33,870 nucleotides of DNA, taken from the NCBI RefSeq assembly GCF_900110885.1, contig NZ_FOFJ01000041.1, forward strand, positions 1 to 33,870, in the 5' to 3' direction. Shown here piece after piece: positions 7,869 through 15,945 of this stretch. The notes beneath the pieces are model-generated. The model was not told the origin of the DNA, searched no databases, and worked only from the letters and a program-made list of their open reading frames with translations. Position 1 is the stretch's first letter; every line of letters begins with the position of its first letter. Origin of the DNA: Azotobacter beijerinckii (GTDB lineage: Bacteria > Pseudomonadota > Gammaproteobacteria > Pseudomonadales > Pseudomonadaceae). The translations under genes and the position numbers were made by a program.

Positions 7869-8978
7869 TCAGACGAGCGTGGCTCCGCGCGTATTCACGT
7901 AAATCGCATAAAGCGAATGGCAACTGGCCATGAACAGGCGATTGCCGGCAGTCCCGCCAAAGCAGAGATTGGCGCAGCGCTCCGGCAGTCTGATGTGCCC
8001 TATTGGCTTGCCGGCGGGGTTGAAGACCATGACGCCGTCGAGTTCTTCCGGTTTGGCGTCGAGGGCGCCGGAACTACCCCAGCCGCACCAGAGATTGCCG
8101 TCCTCGTCGCACTTTATTCCATCAAGGGCGCCATAGGCCTGTGCCTCGATATGCTTGCGCCGTTCGCCAAGAGTGCCATCGTCGTTCACGGTATAGGCCC
8201 ATACCACTCGATTGGGCTTGGAGCGGCCCTCGACAATATAAAGCAACTTTTCGTCAGGCGAAAAACACAGGCCGTTCGGTCCGGCGATAGTATCGAGGAC
8301 ACGGGTTACCTGTCCCGTTCCCGCGTCGACGCGATAAACGCCGTGCGGCAGTTCGGTTTGAACCCGGTGGCCTTCGTAGTTGCTGTCCGCCTGGAAAGGG
8401 GGATCGGTAAACCAGATCGAGTCATCGCTCTTCACCACGATATCGTTCGGCGAGTTGAAGCGCTTGCCTTCGAAGTTGTCGGCAAGAACCGTGATTTTTC
8501 CGCTGTGTTCCGTGCGTGTGATGCGGCGGCCCTCGGTCGCCGTCGTCGATCCTTCGCAGGCAAGCAGGCGGCCCTGGCGATCGCGGCACAGGCCATTCGC
8601 AAAGTTGGACTGTTCGCGGTATACGCTGAAGGTGTCGGTTATCTCGTCCCAGCGCATGATCCTGTTGCTGGGAACATCGCTGAGCAGAACATAACGGCCA
8701 TCGCCGATCCAGGTCGGGCCTTCCGCCCAGCGCATGCCGGTGGCCAGTCGTTCGACACTGGCATTGAATATGCGGTATTTCAGGAAACTTTCGTCGAGGG
8801 CCTGAACCAGCGGGTCCGGATATTTGAGGTTCAGCGGTTCAGCTCTGGCGAGATTGGCAAAACCCAGGCTACCCATGGATACGCCCGCGGCAGATAGCAG
8901 CAGCGAGTTTTTCAGGAAGCGTCGGCGAGCGTTTTCCTGAGAAAGTTCTGGCGTGCCGGGATTTCGATTGTATGACAT
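7869..8978 (-). CDS. Tat-exported SMP-30/gluconolactonase family lactonase
   Basis: A 369-residue protein with a twin-arginine signal (RRRFLKNSLLLSAAG from residue 18, cleavage probably after ARA at 46), followed by a six-bladed beta-propeller of the SMP-30/gluconolactonase family. Metal-site landmarks are RWAEGPTW (Glu), FNSPNDIVV (Asn and Asp), IAGPNGLCFSPD and LDGIKCDEDGNLWCGW (Asp). The family hydrolyses aldonolactones such as glucono-1,5-lactone with a divalent metal. The start at 8976-8978 follows GGAG at good spacing; the frame stays open upstream to 9125 but without protein character. It is on the same strand as the glucoamylase genes, 800 bases upstream, and likely acts on the lactone the dehydrogenase would form. 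Confidence 0.82.
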   Translation of the reverse strand: MSYNRNPGTPELSQENARRRFLKNSLLLSAAGVSMGSLGFANLARAEPLNLKYPDPLVQALDESFLKYRIFNASVERLATGMRWAEGPTWIGDGRYVLLSDVPSNRIMRWDEITDTFSVYREQSNFANGLCRDRQGRLLACEGSTTATEGRRITRTEHSGKITVLADNFEGKRFNSPNDIVVKSDDSIWFTDPPFQADSNYEGHRVQTELPHGVYRVDAGTGQVTRVLDTIAGPNGLCFSPDEKLLYIVEGRSKPNRVVWAYTVNDDGTLGERRKHIEAQAYGALDGIKCDEDGNLWCGWGSSGALDAKPEELDGVMVFNPAGKPIGHIRLPERCANLCFGGTAGNRLFMASCHSLYAIYVNTRGATLV

Positions 8979-9203
8979 TGAACTGGCTCCATTTGCTTGT
9001 TTTTTTTGTCGATAGAAGCGCAAGTGCACGAGCTCGCCGAATTCGGGGGGAGGCATGAATTGCCCGGGACATTTCCCGGTTGCACGCCCGAGCGGCCCGA
9101 ACGTGGCCGCTCGGCGCAAGTTCACGCCGACACGTCTCTCCGGATTCGTTTTTGCCTTTGCAGGGACTTTGCGTGAGCGGCTACTTTAGGTCTGACATCG
9201 TAT

Positions 9204-9308
9204 GACTTGCAAGCTTTTCACGAGGCCACCATCACCCCGTTCGCTGCCGCCTTCGCCGGCGTCGTGGCCAAGACCGCTCCCACCGCTCCGGCCATCCGGC
9301 GTCCATAA
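9204..9308 (+). pseudogene. Possible C-terminal gene remnant
   Basis: One frame reads DLQAFHEATITPFAAAFAGV and then an Ala/Pro-rich tail to a TAA at 9306-9308. It looks protein-like but has no start and is preceded in frame by a stop near 9174. It may be a relic of a gene lost from this junction or chance in GC-rich DNA. I do not recognise the family. Confidence 0.15.
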
Positions 9309-9341
9309 AAAAACCGCCGGCCTCGCGGCTGGCGGTTTCCG
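9307..9341 (-). terminator. Rho-independent terminator of the winged-helix-protein gene
   Basis: On the minus strand AAACCGCC...GGCGG forms a strong stem closed by a GCGAGG-type loop and followed by a run of seven T. It begins 15 bases past the stop of the 9356-11365 gene. Confidence 0.85.
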
Positions 9342-9355
9342 GTGTCGCGCCTGAG

Positions 9356-11365
9356 TCAGGCTTCGGCCGCTTCGGGGAGTTCGTCGGTTGGGGCCAGTGC
9401 CGGCCGGATCTCGTCGTTCAGCCGCCAGAAGCTGTGCATCACTGACACGAAGCCGGCGAGCGGGCCGAGGAGGGCGCTGTTGACCTTGGCCGCGTCCTGG
9501 TCGAGGGCGCGCGCGATATCCTTGGTGCGTGCCTGGCCGTTGTCATACAGGAACTGCAGGATCTGACGCTGCCCCTTGGGCAGTTTGGCCAACCGGACTT
9601 CCTCTTTCTGGGGCGGTGTGGGTGCGCTGGGGCTGCCGGCGAGCGGTGAGGCCGACGCCCTCTCCATCATGCGCGGCCTGCTCGGACGGGGCGTCTCCGC
9701 GATCTCGTCGTATTCCGTCTCGGCTGCCTGGCCAGGGGCCTCCGGCTGATCGCCGGTCGATATCCGGTCGAGCATTCCCGGCTTGATGGTGTAGCAGCCC
9801 TGTGCGTCACGGTCCAGCCACTCCCGGCGCAGCGTGACCAGCGACACCGAGGCCGGCTCGTCCGGCCCCATCGCATCCATCACCTCGTCCGGCGAGCAGC
9901 CCGGATGGTTGCGGATGTATTCCAGTACCTGCCTGTCCAGCCCGCTCAGGCCGGACAGCGCGGGCGAAGTGGCGGCGGGTCTGGCCGGTTTCGCCGAGGC
10001 CGCGGTGGCCGCCGCCCTCGGTGCCGGGCTGGGCGTCCGCGGCGCTTCGGCGCCCCGGATGGAGGTTTGCCCTGTCGCACGGCTGGACGGGCTGGCTCCG
10101 GTCGGTGCCTGTTTGCCCATGGACATGCATTCCATTACATAGTCCCGCACGGTGTAGCCGGCGAAGGTGAAGGGATCGAACCAGAGCCCGGTCAGGCCCT
10201 TGAGCGCGGTGACGACGTCCGCGCTGCTCAGTTGAGTGTTCTTGGCGATCTGGGCGGCATTCTGGTTGGGGTTGGCCATGACCCAGGCCAGCAGCTTGCG
10301 TTCGGTCTTGTTGAGCTTGGTGAAGGCTTCACGCAAGCGGGCGAACACCTGCTCCTTGGATTCGTCCGGACCCGGTATCTCGACAGGCGCCGGTTCGGGC
10401 CTGGCCGCGGGAGCGGGGGAGGCGACGGCAATTATTGCCGGCTTTGCGACGGGCGCGGCATCGGCCTTAGCCTCGGCACGCTTCTGCATGGTTTCCTGCG
10501 CTCTGGCACACGCCTTGAGCAGCTCTTCGGCCACCCAGTTCGGTGGCGCCGAGGCCTCGCCCTGGGCCTTTTCGGCGGTATCTGCCGACGGCATGGGCGC
10601 TGCGCTTGGCCGCAGGTCCGCGGAGCGGGCGGCCGCCAGGCCGGCGCTGGCGGATACGGCCGAGGGGGCAGCCGGGCGGGCCGTCTCGACCTTCGCGGCC
10701 GGTACCTCGGCCGCTGCCGCCGCACGCGGGGCTTCTGCCGCTTGTCCGGCTTTTTCAGGCAGAGGACGGGGCTCCATACGAACGGCCGCCTCCTGTGGCC
10801 TGGGCGGGGTGTCCGCTTGCGCCTCGGCACGCGCTGTGCCTGTCGGCGCAACGGCCGCTTGCAGTGGCTGCGCTGCGGGTGTGGCTGCCTCGGGCTGCAC
10901 GGCGTTGAGCGCCGGCTTGGCGGTTCTTTGGCTGGCGCTGCGGCGCAGGTACAGGCGGCCCAGCAGCTCGTACAGCTCCGGGGCTGCGCTGGCTTTGGCG
11001 GCCTCGCTGACACGCTCGATCGCGTCGTCCAGCCGGTCGGCCAGAACCAGTTCCTTCACGGTGTTTTCAAGCGTGGCGAGATCCTGAACGCCACCCCTGT
11101 CCTTGCCTGTCCCGGGTTGTCCGAGCAGCAGGACCATCTCCAGACGCCAGAGGATTTGCGGCGAGGCGACATGGTTTTCGAGGGATTCGCTCAGCAATTC
11201 CTGTGCAAGCGCGTGCTGGCTGGCGCTGGCCAGATAGCGCAGGGTGCTGGCCAACGCCTTGAGCGAGCCATCGGGACAGGCTTCGTGCAGGCAGGATTCG
11301 AAAGCGGCAAAACTGTGGGTGCGAGCGATGCCCCACAAACGCTCGACGGGAGGTTTGTGCTCCAA
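9356..11365 (-). CDS. Uncharacterised protein with three winged-helix-like modules and Ala/Pro-rich linkers
   Basis: A 669-residue protein I cannot assign to a known family. Residues 1-145 are helical with TPR-like character (LAQELLSESLEN, DRLDDAIERVSEAA). Residues 150-335 are low complexity, rich in Ala, Pro and Glu. Three segments look like winged-helix DNA-binding modules: 350-395 (LNKTERKLLAWVMANPNQ, AAQIAKNTQLSSADVV), 474-528 (LDRQVLEYIRNHPGCSPDEV) and 595-650 (KGQRQILQFLYDNGQARTKD). Each repeats the pattern helix, 'NG/NP' turn, recognition-like helix, wing, and they are joined by Ala/Pro linkers. The start is probably TTG at 11365, as the first ATG comes only at residue 77. It is 138 bases downstream of ppnN on the same strand. 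A role in DNA binding or scaffolding is inference only. Confidence 0.65.
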   Translation of the reverse strand: MEHKPPVERLWGIARTHSFAAFESCLHEACPDGSLKALASTLRYLASASQHALAQELLSESLENHVASPQILWRLEMVLLLGQPGTGKDRGGVQDLATLENTVKELVLADRLDDAIERVSEAAKASAAPELYELLGRLYLRRSASQRTAKPALNAVQPEAATPAAQPLQAAVAPTGTARAEAQADTPPRPQEAAVRMEPRPLPEKAGQAAEAPRAAAAAEVPAAKVETARPAAPSAVSASAGLAAARSADLRPSAAPMPSADTAEKAQGEASAPPNWVAEELLKACARAQETMQKRAEAKADAAPVAKPAIIAVASPAPAARPEPAPVEIPGPDESKEQVFARLREAFTKLNKTERKLLAWVMANPNQNAAQIAKNTQLSSADVVTALKGLTGLWFDPFTFAGYTVRDYVMECMSMGKQAPTGASPSSRATGQTSIRGAEAPRTPSPAPRAAATAASAKPARPAATSPALSGLSGLDRQVLEYIRNHPGCSPDEVMDAMGPDEPASVSLVTLRREWLDRDAQGCYTIKPGMLDRISTGDQPEAPGQAAETEYDEIAETPRPSRPRMMERASASPLAGSPSAPTPPQKEEVRLAKLPKGQRQILQFLYDNGQARTKDIARALDQDAAKVNSALLGPLAGFVSVMHSFWRLNDEIRPALAPTDELPEAAEA

Positions 11366-11503
11366 GCGGGGATACCTATGCGTTGGGTCGGAGGGCCGAC
11401 GTGGTGGTGCGGAAAAAGCCGCGGACTATACCACGACGGCCCCGGCCTTTCGGCCTGCGCTCGACGTCTGGAGACGGCGACGAGACAGGCCGGGTTCCGG
11501 TCT

Positions 11504-12877
11504 TCAGGTCACCAGCCGATAACAGGGCACATAGGGCGTGCCGCCCGGCAGCTTCATCCGGTGCTGGTCGACGAAGGCCTGCAGCAGCTCGTCCAGCGGT
11601 CGCATCACCGCCGATTCGCCATGGATCTCGTAGGGGCCGTACTGCTCGATCAGGCGGATGCCCTTGTCCTTGACGTTGCCGGCGACGATGCCGGAGAAGG
11701 CGCGGCGCAGGTTGGCCGCCAGCTGATGAGGCGGCAGGTCGCGGCTCAGCTGCAGGCTGGCCATGTTGGCGTGGGTCGGGTCGAACGGGCGCTGGAAGCT
11801 TTCCTCGATCCGCAGCAGCCAGTTGAAATGGAAGGCGTCGTGGCGCTCCCGGCGGAACTGCCTGACTTCCTTCAGCCCGTGGGTCATCTGCCTGGCCACT
11901 TCGACGGGATCGTCGATGATGATCCGGTAGTGGCTCTGTGCTGCCACTCCCAGCGTGGCGCCGACGAACGCGTGCAGTTGCTCCAGGTAGGGCGCCGCGC
12001 TCCTCGGGCCAGTGAGGATCACCGGAAACGGCAGCTCCTTGTTGTCCGGGTGCATCAGGATGCCGAGCAGGTAGAGGAACTCCTCGGCGGTGCCGGCGCC
12101 GCCGGGGAAGATGACGATGCCGTGGCCGACGCGCACGAAGGCCTCCAGGCGCTTCTCGATGTCCGGGAGGATCACCAGTTCGTTGACGATCGGGTTGGGC
12201 GTCTCGGCGGCGATGATCCCCGGTTCGCTCAGGCCCAGGTAGCGGCCGCCGACGAGCCGCTGCTTGGAATGGGCGATGGTGGCGCCCTTCATCGGTCCCT
12301 TCATCACGCCCGGCCCGCAGCCAGTGCAGATGTCCAGTTTGCGCAGGCCCAGCTCGTGACCGACCTTCTTGGTGTACTTGTACTCCTCGACGCTGATCGA
12401 GTGGCCGCCCCAGCACACCACCATCTTCGGCTCCACGCCGGGGCGCAGGGTGCGGGCGTTGCGCAGCAGGTGGAAGAGGTAGTCGGTGATGCCCTGGGAG
12501 GTGCTCAGGTCGATGCGCAGGCTGTCCAGCTCGCTCTGGGTGTAGACGATGTCGCGCAGGGCGCTGAACAGCATCTCGCGGGTGCTGGCGATCATCTCGC
12601 CGTCGACGAAGGCGTCCGCCGGCGCGTTGAGCAGCTCCAGGCGGACGCCGCGGTCCTGCTGATGGAGGCGCACCTCGAAGTCCTGGTAGGACTCGAGGAT
12701 GGTCTTGGCGTTGTCGGTGCGGGCGCCGGTGTTGAGGATCGCCAGGGCGCACTGGCGGAACAACGTGTAGAGGCTGCCCGCCCCGACTTCGCTCAGTTGC
12801 TGGACTTCGCGCTGGGACAGCGTTTCCAGGCTGCCCTTGGGGCTTACCGAAGCGTTGATTCTATGTCTTGAGTTCAT
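11504..12877 (-). CDS. ppnN: Pyrimidine/purine nucleotide 5'-monophosphate nucleosidase PpnN (YgdH/LOG family)
   Basis: A 457-residue protein of the usual PpnN length. The central LOG (lysine-decarboxylase-like Rossmann) domain spans about 145-360, with VVCWGGHSIS, CTGCGPGVMKGPMKGA (the nucleotide-binding PGGxGTxxE-family region) and IVIFPGGAGTAEEFLYLLG as hallmarks. N- and C-terminal extensions specific to PpnN flank it. The enzyme splits nucleoside monophosphates into base and ribose 5-phosphate for salvage; in E. coli it is activated by (p)ppGpp. The start at 12875-12877 follows AGGGG. It is cytoplasmic, soluble and likely the first gene of a transcript with the winged-helix protein gene. 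Confidence 0.93.
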   Translation of the reverse strand: MNSRHRINASVSPKGSLETLSQREVQQLSEVGAGSLYTLFRQCALAILNTGARTDNAKTILESYQDFEVRLHQQDRGVRLELLNAPADAFVDGEMIASTREMLFSALRDIVYTQSELDSLRIDLSTSQGITDYLFHLLRNARTLRPGVEPKMVVCWGGHSISVEEYKYTKKVGHELGLRKLDICTGCGPGVMKGPMKGATIAHSKQRLVGGRYLGLSEPGIIAAETPNPIVNELVILPDIEKRLEAFVRVGHGIVIFPGGAGTAEEFLYLLGILMHPDNKELPFPVILTGPRSAAPYLEQLHAFVGATLGVAAQSHYRIIIDDPVEVARQMTHGLKEVRQFRRERHDAFHFNWLLRIEESFQRPFDPTHANMASLQLSRDLPPHQLAANLRRAFSGIVAGNVKDKGIRLIEQYGPYEIHGESAVMRPLDELLQAFVDQHRMKLPGGTPYVPCYRLVT

Positions 12878-13400
12878 TTTCGGTCCCCTGTGAACGATGC
12901 CGGCGGCCGCAAGGCCGGTCGCATCGGGATGGTGAGCGTCGAACGCGGTCGCGCGCAGTGGGCATTTTCTCCAGCGGCGGGGTGAAACGGCAAACGCTGC
13001 GGTGAGATTGCCGGTAGCCGGTGTATCTGTGCCGATCTTACGCCGCCCTTGGGTGAAACGGCGCGAAAAGGGGGCAGCGGGCGGCTGCCCTGGCCGGCGG
13101 TGCGGCCGGGATACGCCTGCCGACCCAGGTGGCGCCGATTGTCACAATTGCCGTGAGGGGCGAAGGCTGCACCTGCCCGAACTCTTGCGCTTGGCGCGCT
13201 CTGCCTCGCCCGACACCCTCCGGAAACCTTGCCGGCCACCCTGACGACATCGCCGCATCCGGATGGCTGGGCATGGTATCCGCACGAAGACGATCACTCC
13301 TGCGGCGACTATTTAATCCTTTTAATTAGTGTGGGAATTTTGATACCGTTTTGCCTTCCTGTAGGGTGTGATAAATGGATCAATCGGGGAGGAGCAAGGG

Positions 13401-13700
13401 ATGACGGTACTCGCGCCTGGTACAAACGCTGCAGCATCGAGCGTCCGGAGCGCATGGCCCCAGTCATGCGATAACTCGCCGGCCTTCGGGGAGTACGCGG
13501 CGATTGTCTTACTCCTCATGGACGAAAAGCCGCATCCCCAGGGTGGTTCCGTTCTATTCCCGATTGCGCACGACCCTATGAAGTGGGACAGGACTCAGGA
13601 GATGGGCGGCTGCAACCTGGATCCGGCAAAACTTTTGGCCGGTAGCGATCACATTCTCCGTATTGGCACCTTCTCCACGGCAGATCCCTTCGGCAAATAG
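13401..13700 (+). CDS. Small hypothetical ORF with a strong ribosome binding site
   Basis: A 99-codon frame whose ATG at 13401 follows GGGGAGGAG at 13387-13395, starting MTVLAPGTNAAASS. There is one mildly hydrophobic segment (YAAIVLLLM) and no domain I know. The ribosome binding site is good, but codon use and the overlapping frames give little support, so it may not be expressed. It lies upstream of the six-gene operon on the same strand. Confidence 0.25.
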   Translation: MTVLAPGTNAAASSVRSAWPQSCDNSPAFGEYAAIVLLLMDEKPHPQGGSVLFPIAHDPMKWDRTQEMGGCNLDPAKLLAGSDHILRIGTFSTADPFGK

Positions 13701-13879
13701 GTGGCGGAACTCTGACTCGAGAACCGAGTGAAAGATGTCGGGCTCTCTATTTCGCGCCAACTTGGCTCTTGTACGCAAGTCGGATTGATACTTGATGTGC
13801 AGAGCAAGAGCAAAAGTCGGGGCTGTTTCAGGGAGCGGGCCTTGCCGGAGCGATTGGGGTTGTGCCTGGAGGGGGCGTC

Positions 13880-13910
13880 TTGCAGTCGCTTTTTGAAAGA
13901 AGTGTATAAC
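13880..13910 (+). promoter_or_regulatory. Candidate sigma70 promoter of the six-gene operon
   Basis: TTGCAG at 13880-13885 and TATAAC at 13905-13910 are separated by 19 bases, longer than the optimal 17, in an AT-rich stretch that ends 38 bases before the first ATG. It is the most promoter-like sequence close to the operon. Confidence 0.35.
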
Positions 13911-13948
13911 TATAAACAAGGGTCAAACTTTTCAAGGATGCCAGCATC

Positions 13949-15004
13949 ATGTCTTCAACTGCCTTTGTCGAGGGTGGTGTTTATACAAGGCGCGTTGTTC
14001 CCTTTGTCGCAGGCGATGGCCGTTCGCTGAACCTCGTCAATATAAGATATTCCGAAAAGATGCCCGACAAAGGTCCCGTGATCCTGGTACATGGGGCTGG
14101 TGTCCGGGCTTCGATATATCAGGCACCCGTGGAGACGGACATCGTGGATGCACTGATAGCCAGTGGATACGATGTCTGGCTGGAAAACTGGCGTGCCAGC
14201 ATCGATTTCGAAGCCAACCTCTGGACCCTTGACCAGGCCGCCTTGTTCGATCATCCAGCGGCAGTGCGCACGATCATCGCCGAAACCGGGGCCGAAACGG
14301 TAAAAGCCGTCATTCACTGCCAGGGATCGACCAGTTTCACCATGTCGGCTATTGCCGGGCTGCTGCCTCAGGTTTCAGTCATCGTCAGCAACGCCGTCTC
14401 GCTGCATCCGGTGGTGCCCAGGTGGTCATCCTTCAAATTGAACCGGATGTTGCCGCTGGTCAAACTGATGACCGAATACCTCAATCCTCACTGGGGAATG
14501 GAGGCGCCTACGCTGGCAGCCAAGCTGATCACCCTGATGGTGAATATGACCCATCACGAGTGCGACAATCCGGTATGCAAGCAGGTCAGTTTCACCTATG
14601 GAAGCGGATTTCCGGCACTCTGGCGGCATGAAAATCTCAATGACGAGACCCACCAGTGGATTAAATCCGAGTTCGGCGCCGTACCGCTGCGTTTCTTCGA
14701 GCAGATAGTTCGCTGCACCAGTCGGGGCAATCTGGTATCTGTCGAGGGATTTCCGGAACTTCCCGAGGATTTCGCATCCTTCGAGCCCAGGACCGAGGCC
14801 CGGTTTGCCTTTTTCGCCGGTGAAAAGAATCTTTGTTTCCTGCCGGAAAGCCAAGTCAAGAGTCATGAATACTTTTCAAAATGGCGCCCGGATTATCACA
14901 CATTACATTTGTTGCCCGATTACGGCCATCTGGATGTATTCATGGGGAAAAACGCGGCTCGCGACATATTCCCTTTGATGATCCATGAACTCGAAAGACA
15001 GTGA
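13949..15004 (+). CDS. Alpha/beta hydrolase with a predicted Cys nucleophile
   Basis: A 351-residue alpha/beta-hydrolase. The oxyanion-hole strand reads VILVHGAGVRASIYQ (residues 44-58); the nucleophile elbow reads VIHCQGSTSF, where the usual Ser position of Sm-x-Nu-x-Sm falls on Cys124; the catalytic His is in LPDYGHLDVFMG near 335. Such Cys-elbow hydrolases occur fused to, or beside, cholesterol-oxidase-like GMC enzymes, which matches the GMC gene three positions downstream. The substrate is probably a lipid ester or thioester, by inference. The ATG at 13949 has AAGGAT 9 bases upstream. It is the first gene of the operon and ends in a GTGA that overlaps a possible start of the next gene. 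No signal peptide is seen. Confidence 0.75.
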   Translation: MSSTAFVEGGVYTRRVVPFVAGDGRSLNLVNIRYSEKMPDKGPVILVHGAGVRASIYQAPVETDIVDALIASGYDVWLENWRASIDFEANLWTLDQAALFDHPAAVRTIIAETGAETVKAVIHCQGSTSFTMSAIAGLLPQVSVIVSNAVSLHPVVPRWSSFKLNRMLPLVKLMTEYLNPHWGMEAPTLAAKLITLMVNMTHHECDNPVCKQVSFTYGSGFPALWRHENLNDETHQWIKSEFGAVPLRFFEQIVRCTSRGNLVSVEGFPELPEDFASFEPRTEARFAFFAGEKNLCFLPESQVKSHEYFSKWRPDYHTLHLLPDYGHLDVFMGKNAARDIFPLMIHELERQ

Positions 15005-15942
15005 CGGCACTGGCTCCCGTACTTCACGATCAAGGACTAAGGAGAGACTCGTTGTTCAACAAAATTCCGGAGCGTATAAAAGACTACGCTGGCCGCTTTT
15101 CGCTGGTTGATGGCGTTCCGTTCAAGTTGCCTGTGGCGGCCACCAACTCCCCGGCCTTGATGGCCATATTTCCAATCGATGCGGAGAAGGCCAGGGCGTT
15201 TTTGCCCAAGGGCATACATCCGTTGCGCCTGTGGAGGAAAGCCCTGCTGATCGTGACGGTCATCGATTACAGGGAAACCCCTATCGGCAAGTATGTCGAG
15301 TACAGCATCGCCATTGCCTGTACCCATGGCAGGAAGCCTGCTCCCAGGTTGCTGCCGGCGCTGTTCATGGATTTTTTCAAGGCCGGGCAGTATGTGGTGG
15401 ACCTTCCGGTCTCCTCCGAAATTTCCGTGAAGGGGGGGAAAGGCATATGGGGCATGCCGAAGCATCAGGGGCATCTGAACTTCAATATCTCGGAAGAGCG
15501 TATCAGCAGTCAGTATGACCTGGATGGGAAACTGGTCGCCTATGTCGAGATCGAGCCTCCGAAAAAGACCTGCATTCCCGTGCGGACGAAGGCTGCCAAC
15601 TACTGCTCGTTCCGCGGCATGTTGATGAAGTCGGACATCTTTCTCGATGCCCGCTGTGGTGTTCGCCTGTTCCGCAATGCCAAGGCCCGCTTTGTAATCG
15701 GCGATCACCCGCGTCTGCAGGCCATGAAAGAGCTGGAAATCGGCGATGCCATTGCTACCGTATTTTTGCCCTCGATCACCGGGACCCTGGATGATCATGT
15801 CGAAAGCTGGTTTCTGGATTTCGATCAACTGCCGGAGAAGGCTCCGGAGGGGATGGAGTCGGTTGTCGGTCTGAGCCTGAGCGAAGAGTGGCTGTCTCCG
15901 CCTGCCGCGCCGATTCCCCCGCATGCAGAGGGCAGGCACTAA
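15001..15942 (+). CDS. Acetoacetate decarboxylase family protein
   Basis: A protein of up to 313 residues with the acetoacetate-decarboxylase (ADC) beta-barrel pattern: FPIDAEKARAFLPKG, a central SVKGGKGIWGMPKHQGHL and a late strand pair. Lys154 (in GMPK) aligns by motif with the Schiff-base lysine of true ADC, so decarboxylase or related imine chemistry is possible, though many family members act on other keto acids. Two starts are plausible. GTG 15001 overlaps the previous stop by four bases. TTG 15052 has a near-perfect AAGGAG at 15039-15044 with 7-base spacing and gives 296 residues; I favour the TTG. The patatin gene starts 3 bases after its stop. A lipid-derived keto acid made by the neighbours is a plausible substrate, by inference. 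Confidence 0.75.
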   Translation: MTALAPVLHDQGLRRDSLFNKIPERIKDYAGRFSLVDGVPFKLPVAATNSPALMAIFPIDAEKARAFLPKGIHPLRLWRKALLIVTVIDYRETPIGKYVEYSIAIACTHGRKPAPRLLPALFMDFFKAGQYVVDLPVSSEISVKGGKGIWGMPKHQGHLNFNISEERISSQYDLDGKLVAYVEIEPPKKTCIPVRTKAANYCSFRGMLMKSDIFLDARCGVRLFRNAKARFVIGDHPRLQAMKELEIGDAIATVFLPSITGTLDDHVESWFLDFDQLPEKAPEGMESVVGLSLSEEWLSPPAAPIPPHAEGRH

Positions 15943-15945
15943 CCC

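Larger units (their letters stand above)
12878..13948. other. Long intergenic region upstream of the lipid/CHAT operon
   Basis: About 1,070 bases with no gene I can name. Bases 12900-13260 are GC-rich; 13300-13380 is a distinctly AT-rich stretch (TTTAATCCTTTTAATTAG) that could hold a promoter. Several short frames overlap on both strands at 13370-13920 without recognisable domains, suggesting decayed or novel sequence. The operon promoter probably lies near the right end. Confidence 0.5.

Noticed and set aside
9905..12871. A 988-codon plus-strand open frame
   Set aside because: It is antisense to both the winged-helix protein gene and ppnN, is repetitive in Gly, Arg and Ala, and shows no domain; it is a GC-rich shadow.
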